Shown piece by piece: positions 8,513-12,869 of a stretch of DNA of 12,869 bases. Position numbers and translations under genes: made by a program. How positions within the stretch are numbered: the stretch's first letter is position 1; every line of letters starts with the position of its first letter. The stretch lies in NCBI GenBank assembly GCA_004151065.3, contig NWUY0303924011.1:1-12869 (forward strand), in the 5' to 3' direction. This DNA is from Larix sibirica (taxonomy: Eukaryota > Streptophyta > Pinopsida > Pinales > Pinaceae). Below the pieces are notes generated by a model. That model was not told the origin of the DNA. It searched no databases and saw only the letters and a program-made list of their open reading frames with translations.

Positions 8513-8973
8513 TGAACGGCGTGTCCCAGGTTTGTTAGAGTTGAAGTTAATTAATTTTAGTTATAATTAAAAAGCAGTTACATAACTAACCTAACCTAGA
8601 AAAATGTATAAAATTAAAACACTAAGACATGGATTTATTTGGCAGAGTAGGTGCAATTCAGAAAGAATGGGGGTTAATTGGGTACGAGAGGTAGAGCGTA
8701 GGCATGGAAACAGACACTAGTAAAAAAGTAACTAACTTGTGTATAGTGACGACTCAAATAGAAAAGACTCATGGAATTACTTAGGGAAACAACTAACCAA
8801 CCTATCAACTGGGCGACCAAATATGGACGACAAGAAGAAACCAGGCACGCTGATCAATGTGTGGAGAAATATTCCCTTGGAAGTTTTATCGAGCGTGCGA
8901 GTGAGATGTAACCCACAAATGTGAATTTAATGTGCTCACCTACCCGATCCAAAGCACTACAGGTTGTCGCACC

Positions 8974-8980
8974 TATAAAT
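8974..8980 (+). promoter_or_regulatory. Possible internal TATA box for the 3' ORF
   Basis: tataaat lies 109 bases upstream of the first ATG of the 3' ORF (9083). The position suits a promoter for a separate mRNA, but TATA-like heptamers are common in DNA this AT-rich, so this is only a candidate. Confidence 0.25.
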
Positions 8981-9082
8981 TCACTTAAAGACTCATGTTC
9001 GCATTCCACCTGACAATTTGAACAAAATCAAGAAAGTCCCCAAGCCATCTATTTTCTAACTTTTCCTGCTGATGAAACAACC

Positions 9083-10182
9083 ATGCTGCTAAATAAAGAT
9101 TCCACAAGAACGGAGTCAAAAGCCACAAAATTGAAAGCCAAAACGTTGCAGGAAGAAGTCATCGTGACCCCTCTGGAAGCCAGAATATACATAATTAAAA
9201 AGGAAAAGCTTGATGAACCTAATTGGGGAAAGTACTATGCATAATTTAAGGCATGGGAAATTGAAGACAAGAAATTAATAGAAATTGCTCAGAATCTCAA
9301 CACAACAACAATTCAAGGATACTTGAATGCACCCCTATTAGCACCACTTAACAACTTAATGGAAACCATTGCAAAATTCCTTATCAGTAGATACCACGAT
9401 GGAAAAAACTAGATGGACAAGGCCATCCCCATCACATATTCACTCATTAGTGAAATAACAGGCCTTTCAAGAAAAGGATGATTAGTCCCTCTCACCAACA
9501 ATGCTCTACCCTTAGTCAAGGAGTTCACAGGGTCAATCGCTAGGAAAAATTCGAAAGGGTTAATAATCAACAAAGTTCAATATGAAATCTACAAGTGGGA
9601 TGACATTATCATTTCACTATGATTAAAAATATCAAGTCGGTCATCCGAATAGAGGATGGATATGTTGGAAGCAATAAAGCAAATCACGAATAACACAAAA
9701 AAAAAAAAAAATTGGGCCAAGCATTTAGCTAAATTAGTAAAAAAAATTGTGCAAAGTGCTAGGATTCTTCCCATGCCATCAGATTCTCATCATTACTAAT
9801 ATGGATATTAATGAATAAAATTACCCCATTTAGTGAAACAGAGTTCTCTAGTACTCACCAACCCCTTATGGGAAACTTTCAAATATTTGTAGGAAAAGGG
9901 TCATCGTTTAAGCTAAATAAAGCAAAAACTTATTTGGAACACTGCTTCCAAGATATTAAAAATATATGTACGAGATGGAGAATACCACAATACATTCATC
10001 ATTTCCTACCCCCCGAAGCACACACAGAACTCTGCCTCAACTACACAAAAGTATGGTATAGGCAAGGCACGGGAGGGGACACACAAGAACTAGATTTTTA
10101 TCCCAATATACCTAAATTGTTCACTGAGCTGGAGAAGCAGTCGAGAATTGTTTACCCTATACCGACTTTGTCCATTGTATAA
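9083..10182 (+). other. 3' ORF N-terminal globular region
   Basis: In the frame of 9083 the reading gives NWGKYYA, KAWEIEDKKLIEIAQNL, LAPLNNLMETIAKFLISRY, KAIPITYSLISEITGLS, LPLVKEFTGSIARKNSKGL and NWAKHLAKLVKK. It moves back one frame at the eight-A run (9739-9746) and gives NCAKC, HAIRFSSLLIWILMNKITPF, then an open run from 9811 with KTYLEHCFQDIKNICTRWRI and IPKLFTELEKQSRIVYPIP. The composition is that of a folded alpha-helical protein, with a hydrophobic stretch (LLIWILM) too short for a membrane anchor. The order of blocks loosely recalls plant transposon accessory proteins, but I cannot name a family. Confidence 0.5.
9697..9711 (+). repeat. A15 homopolymer inside the 3' ORF
   Basis: Fifteen A in a row, read as a lysine run. 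Codon phase is the same on both sides (NNT before, NWAKHL after), so the tract length is a multiple that keeps the frame. It is embedded in coding-like sequence on both sides and is therefore not a retrocopy tail. Confidence 0.85.
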
Positions 10183-10640
10183 CATACATATCTCATTGAT
10201 ACTTTGTCGGAAGTAGAACTAGAAGAACAAAGAGAAGTGGCATTATACCTTACAACATTTTGCACAGAAGAAGAATCAGTTAAACCATTAGTAGTTGTAC
10301 CAGTTGTCACCAAAAGCAAAGAACTAGTCGACGAATCTTCAGATGATGCAACTAAAATAGAGGAGGAAGAACCACTCATCAAGGAGGGAAAGGAGCTTGA
10401 CTGCGAGGAACCATGGATCAAGGAAAAGGTTGAAAAATTCACTCATAAGACCTTTGTATACCAACGCGAACTTAAAGGAAAAGAAACCAAGCAAGATTCT
10501 ATAAAATAAAAGTTCTTTCTTGAGCTCACAGAAGATGATATTGAGGAGCTTAAATATCAAGCTCAGAACATCCTCGTCGAAGCTATAAGGAACAATGTGA
10601 CTGTCTACGTATAGATTCAAAAGGACTTTAAACCAAAGAA
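10183..10640 (+). other. 3' ORF acidic linker
   Basis: Open from 10204 for 101 codons in the frame of the preceding part. Rich in Glu, Asp and Lys (SEVELEEQREVALYL, KELVDESSDDATKIEEEEPL, KEGKELDCEEPWIKEKVEKF), then after one TAA it continues as FFLELTEDDIEELKYQAQNI. Likely a flexible charged linker followed by a short helix. The minus-strand open frames over this stretch are shadows of it. Confidence 0.5.
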
Positions 10641-11570
10641 GTTGTCATTTCCATCCATAACAACAGCTCCTATTATTGTGACATCCCCCCCTCAAAGAAA
10701 TATCAAACATATAAAACTTCAAAGAAGACTAATCCAGTTGACCTATCAAATGAATCACTGCCTCCCTCGCCATCTCAAGTCGAAGAAGAAAACCAACAGA
10801 GGTAACCACTCCCGAATTTCAACATTTTACAAATACACCTGAATTTCCTTGATTTCTCACACAATATATCCACCATCTTTATCATAAATCTACAATTCGT
10901 CCTAGCCATCCATCTAGCACACCTCAGTCGGCACAACCTCTAGAGCCATCAACTAGAGAAGTTAAAACCACAAGCAAAGTAAAGTTACCCCCCTAAAATC
11001 CATGATGCAACCATTCGTCTCCCGACCAACCAGTTATTATCCCTTGAGAGTAAGTGTAGCCTCAACCATCATTTTGAGTACAGTCATATCCCCACCTATA
11101 ACCCATTCAATCCCCCTAGTCGCATTAGTACCCTTGTCGAATGAAATTGAATCAATTGTCCTCTCTACCTGTTGCAGCTTCTTCATGTCCCTCCTCTAGT
11201 CTGGCATCTTCCTTACATGCATTCAATGCCTTCTTTGATTAGATGCACCTTGCACAACCGACCATCCATTAACTGAAAAATTCCATGCCTTCTTTGACCC
11301 CCCTCATTCCCCTAGCACCAGTGAGCAACCAGACAATTCATCCCTAGTCGTCCATACAATTGTCCAAATCCTCATCCATGAAAACACCTCCACTCACAAC
11401 CATAGTTCCCCGATTGTTGTTATCTCACCCATCATTTTTAGTGCCTTTATCGTCCTTTGTAACCCCGTTGTCCACTACCCCTTCCACATCGACTACAACT
11501 ATGTCAACTGCTCCGCAAACAACCCTAAGCCCTAGCCAAAATCCAAATAAGTCATCCAATAAAAATAAAA
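10641..11570 (+). other. 3' ORF Pro/Ser/Thr-rich region
   Basis: Low-complexity, C-rich DNA encoding Pro, Ser and Thr in more than one frame. Examples are LSNESLPPSPSQVEEE (frame after the C7 run), STPQSAQPLEPSTREVKTTS (frame after about 10799) and, from 11360, STTPSTSTTTMSTAPQTTLS, ending with the Asn/Lys-rich NPNKSSNKNKNNKS. Frame changes fall at or near C runs (10685-10691, 10988-10993), as expected from replication slippage. It would be a disordered linker, possibly phosphorylated or glycosylated. Confidence 0.45.
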
Positions 11571-12509
11571 ATAATAAGAGTGTACAAAAAATCACCTTCA
11601 TAGTTCATCCAACAACAGGACAAGAAACAAATATAGTCATCTTCTCACCTTCAACAGTCCTGGAAAAAGAACTTGACGATTTTATCAAAGTAGCCACTAA
11701 AGAACACAACAAAATATGGGAATAACATGCTAAAAAGATTTAATTAATAAAGGAAGAAGAAGAAAACGCATGGACTACCTACGCGGAAAAAGAACAACAA
11801 ATAATTGGGAAAATACCAGACACTGCCAAATAATCCACTTGATAAAATCAAAGATTTATTTGAGTTTGTACTTGGAAAATATGGTAAGAATCAAGAACAA
11901 TTACTTCATAAAAAAGAGGATGAAACAGGGTACCTCATTGTAGAATACTTCAAATCCTTCATAGAATGTGACACTAAGTTAAAATAATATGAACAAAAAG
12001 AAACCAAAGCATATGTCGTCTTAAACAATTGGTACTCTTATTCCGGTAAAGTCTGCGTAGTCATGCAGACCCAACAAAACACTATACTAGAACTCTATAA
12101 GAATAAGTAGTTGACTAATCCTAATGCAGCTCAAGAATTAGACAAACATATTAACATGGAACAATGGTGACAAGACCAACTCCGTCGGAATGAGTACTAA
12201 TGGATTCAACAAGGGATTTGAGCCCAGGAGGAAGTCATCTGGCTCACCCAGCGCATCTATCATTTAATGAGATATTCCAAGATCCAAACACAAGCATGCG
12301 ACCACAACATGCAGAAGATCATGAATGAACCTATGTAGATCAAGCTCATCCAGCTCTCATAATTAACCAACCTAACATCAAACATCAAGATCATCTTAAT
12401 AGAATGGGAATACTTCCAAGAATTCCTCACTCTCTCTACCCCAGCAATTGTCGAAACATGTGTTGACTGCACACCACCAAGTGAAGCATCCATGTTACAG
12501 CAGAAGTAA
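11571..12509 (+). other. 3' ORF C-terminal helical region
   Basis: Begins with a short beta-like block (VQKITFIVHPTTGQETNIVI), then a charged helical stretch (LEKELDDFIKVATKEHNKIW, KEEEENAWTTYAEKEQQIIG) that could form a coiled coil. After a frame change near 11800-11830 it continues as DKIKDLFEFVLGKYGKNQ, ETGYLIVEYFKSFIECDTKL, and from 11985 to 12509 in a single frame with six or seven stops (EVIWLTQRIYHLM, IILIEWEYFQEFLTL). The terminal segment ASMLQQK ends at TAA 12507-12509. The long stretch with one coherent frame argues that it was coding. Confidence 0.45.
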
Positions 12510-12557
12510 TAACTCTATTTTGTACTTTTTCTTCAAACTTTTGCATCTCCCTAAGTC

Positions 12558-12572
12558 TCTTCGTAACGAAGA
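12558..12572. repeat. Perfect palindrome upstream of the purine tract
   Basis: tcttcgtaacgaaga forms arms of seven bases around a single central base, 13 bases before the purine tract. Hairpins just before the PPT are common in plant non-chromoviral Ty3/gypsy elements, so a role in RNA structure or priming is plausible by inference. Confidence 0.6.
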
Positions 12573-12585
12573 AATTTTTTAGTGT

Positions 12586-12594
12586 GGGGGGAGA
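12586..12594 (+). other. Polypurine tract
   Basis: ggggggaga ends directly at the TG of the 3' LTR and is preceded by agtgt. The form agtgtggggg(g)aga is the typical second-strand priming site of plant Ty3/gypsy elements: RNase H leaves this purine RNA as primer for plus-strand DNA synthesis. Its position fixes the left boundary of the 3' LTR at 12595. Confidence 0.88.
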
Positions 12595-12730
12595 TGTTGG
12601 AGGAACCTAGTCAGCCAGCCAACTAGGTCCTCCCGACTGACTAGGAAGTAGTTGGCTTAGTTAGTCGTGTCAGTTAGGGAAACCGACTGAGAAGTTAACA
12701 AATGGTAACTGAATAATTGTATGTTTTAAC

Positions 12731-12738
12731 TATATAAT
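12731..12738 (+). promoter_or_regulatory. 3' LTR TATA box
   Basis: tatataat at the same offset as in the 5' LTR (2503-2510), within an identical block (aactatataatagg). Confidence 0.55.
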
Positions 12739-12803
12739 AGGCTGGTGAGCTAGGAGAAAGAAGCTCTATGCCCTGCTTGTGTACATGGTTGGTCAATTAT
12801 GCT

Positions 12804-12809
12804 AATAAA
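12804..12809 (+). terminator. 3' LTR polyadenylation signal
   Basis: AATAAA at the same offset as 2576-2581 in the 5' LTR. In this copy it would direct 3' end formation of the element transcript. Confidence 0.5.
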
Positions 12810-12869
12810 GATACTTGTTCTTATGGTACCTATTACTCTACTGTTAGGAACCCATGTCTTTACTTTGTT

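Larger units (their letters stand above)
8473..9082 (+). other. Spacer between integrase and 3' ORF
   Basis: 610 bases with no convincing coding sequence; a 61-codon open frame at 8739-8924 has no recognisable features. It holds a perfect inverted repeat at 8489-8512 just after the integrase stop, an AT-rich block at 8545-8575 and a TATA-like box at 8974-8980. The frame of the downstream ORF is open from 9014, after a TGA at 9011. In comparable plant elements a spacer like this separates pol from an env-like or accessory ORF and may drive or splice its mRNA. Confidence 0.5.
9083..12509 (+). pseudogene. Long unrecognised ORF downstream of integrase, decayed
   Basis: A chain of sense-strand open segments runs from the ATG at 9083 to TAA at 12507-12509 (about 1,140 codons). 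It is interrupted by stops and by at least four frameshifts: at the A8 run 9739-9746, the C7 run 10685-10691, near 10799 and near 11800-11830, probably with another pair at 10988-11170. The parts are a globular N-terminal region, an acidic linker, a Pro/Ser/Thr-rich region and a helical C-terminal region. I see no signal peptide, no clear membrane segment, no polymerase, RNase H or zinc-finger motif, so an envelope-type role is not supported. It ends 76 bases before the purine tract, so it belongs to the element. Function unknown; a structural or accessory particle protein is one possibility. It could also be a captured host gene. Confidence 0.6.
2367..12869 (+). mobile_element. Decayed Ty3/gypsy LTR retrotransposon, 3' end outside window
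   Basis: Two direct LTR copies at 2367 and 12595 bracket an internal region of 9,875 bp. That region contains, in order, a primer-site remnant, an extra 5' ORF remnant, gag capsid, a zinc-knuckle array, aspartic protease, a second capsid-like module, partial reverse transcriptase, a partial integrase C-terminus, a long 3' ORF and a purine tract. The order protease-RT-integrase defines Ty3/gypsy (Metaviridae) rather than Ty1/copia. No chromodomain follows the integrase GPY-like module, which by inference points to the non-chromoviral Ogre/Tat/Athila branch. The copy is non-autonomous: it has many stops, frameshifts and a large pol deletion. The extra ORFs make the parental element unusually large. 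Confidence 0.93.
12595..12869 (+). repeat. 3' long terminal repeat, truncated by window
   Basis: Starts TGTTGG directly after the purine tract and aligns without gaps to the 5' LTR for 245 bases (34 differences). After 12839 the two copies become hard to align by eye. About 78 bases, including the CA end and the right target-site duplication, would lie beyond the window if it is the same length as the 5' copy. Confidence 0.9.

Noticed and set aside
8739-8924. 61-codon open frame in the pol-3' ORF spacer
   Set aside because: Not in the frame of either neighbour, with no motif and no conservation evidence; kept as spacer.
9697-9711. Poly(A) tail of a processed retrocopy
   Set aside because: The same codon phase and coding-like sequence continue on both sides, and there is no target-site duplication around it.
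10152-10620. Minus-strand open frames rich in Ser and Leu
   Set aside because: Antisense shadows of the Glu/Lys-rich linker of the 3' ORF (Glu codons read as Ser/Leu on the other strand).
9083-12509. Envelope gene
   Set aside because: No signal peptide, no cysteine-rich ectodomain and no transmembrane anchor long enough; the only hydrophobic run (LLIWILM) is short.

Overview
This is AT-rich eukaryotic DNA, most likely from a seed plant with a large, repeat-laden genome. A gymnosperm is my best guess, based on how old and how large the element is rather than on any diagnostic gene. I see no intact host gene, no rRNA or tRNA gene, no CRISPR array and no bacterial operon structure. Most of the window (2367 to the end) is one old, decayed Ty3/gypsy-type LTR retrotransposon. 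Its 3' LTR runs off the right edge.

Layout: 1-2366 is non-coding flank with a diverged direct repeat and small inverted repeats. The 5' LTR (2367-2719) has TGTTG...CAACA ends, a TATA box and an AATAAA signal. A degenerate primer-binding site follows at about 2721. Next come a leader with remnants of an extra ORF ending at 4104, an AGTC microsatellite, and a gag capsid module (from 4202). After that lie an array of five CCHC zinc knuckles (4768-5367), an aspartic protease (active-site Asp at 5836), a second capsid-like module (about 6628-7010) and the front half of reverse transcriptase up to its YFDD box (7972-7983). The YFDD box is fused directly to the C-terminal part of an integrase with a GPY/F-type module (7984-8472). 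RT thumb/connection, RNase H and the integrase zinc-finger and catalytic core are missing. A 610-bp spacer with a TATA-like box leads into a very long degenerate 3' ORF (9083-12509), followed by a 15-nt palindrome, a purine tract (12586-12594) and the 3' LTR (from 12595).

How it worked: the parental element probably made a Gag-Pol polyprotein without a chromodomain, which fits the non-chromoviral Ogre/Tat/Athila side of Ty3/gypsy by inference. It also carried one accessory ORF before gag and a large one after integrase. This copy is dead: it has many in-frame stops, at least eight frameshifts (several at A- or C-homopolymers) and the pol deletion. The LTRs differ at 34 of 245 aligned sites without a gap.

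The unusual points are the five-knuckle nucleocapsid, a second Retrotrans_gag-like domain between protease and RT, and the unrecognised 3' ORF of about 1,140 codons.
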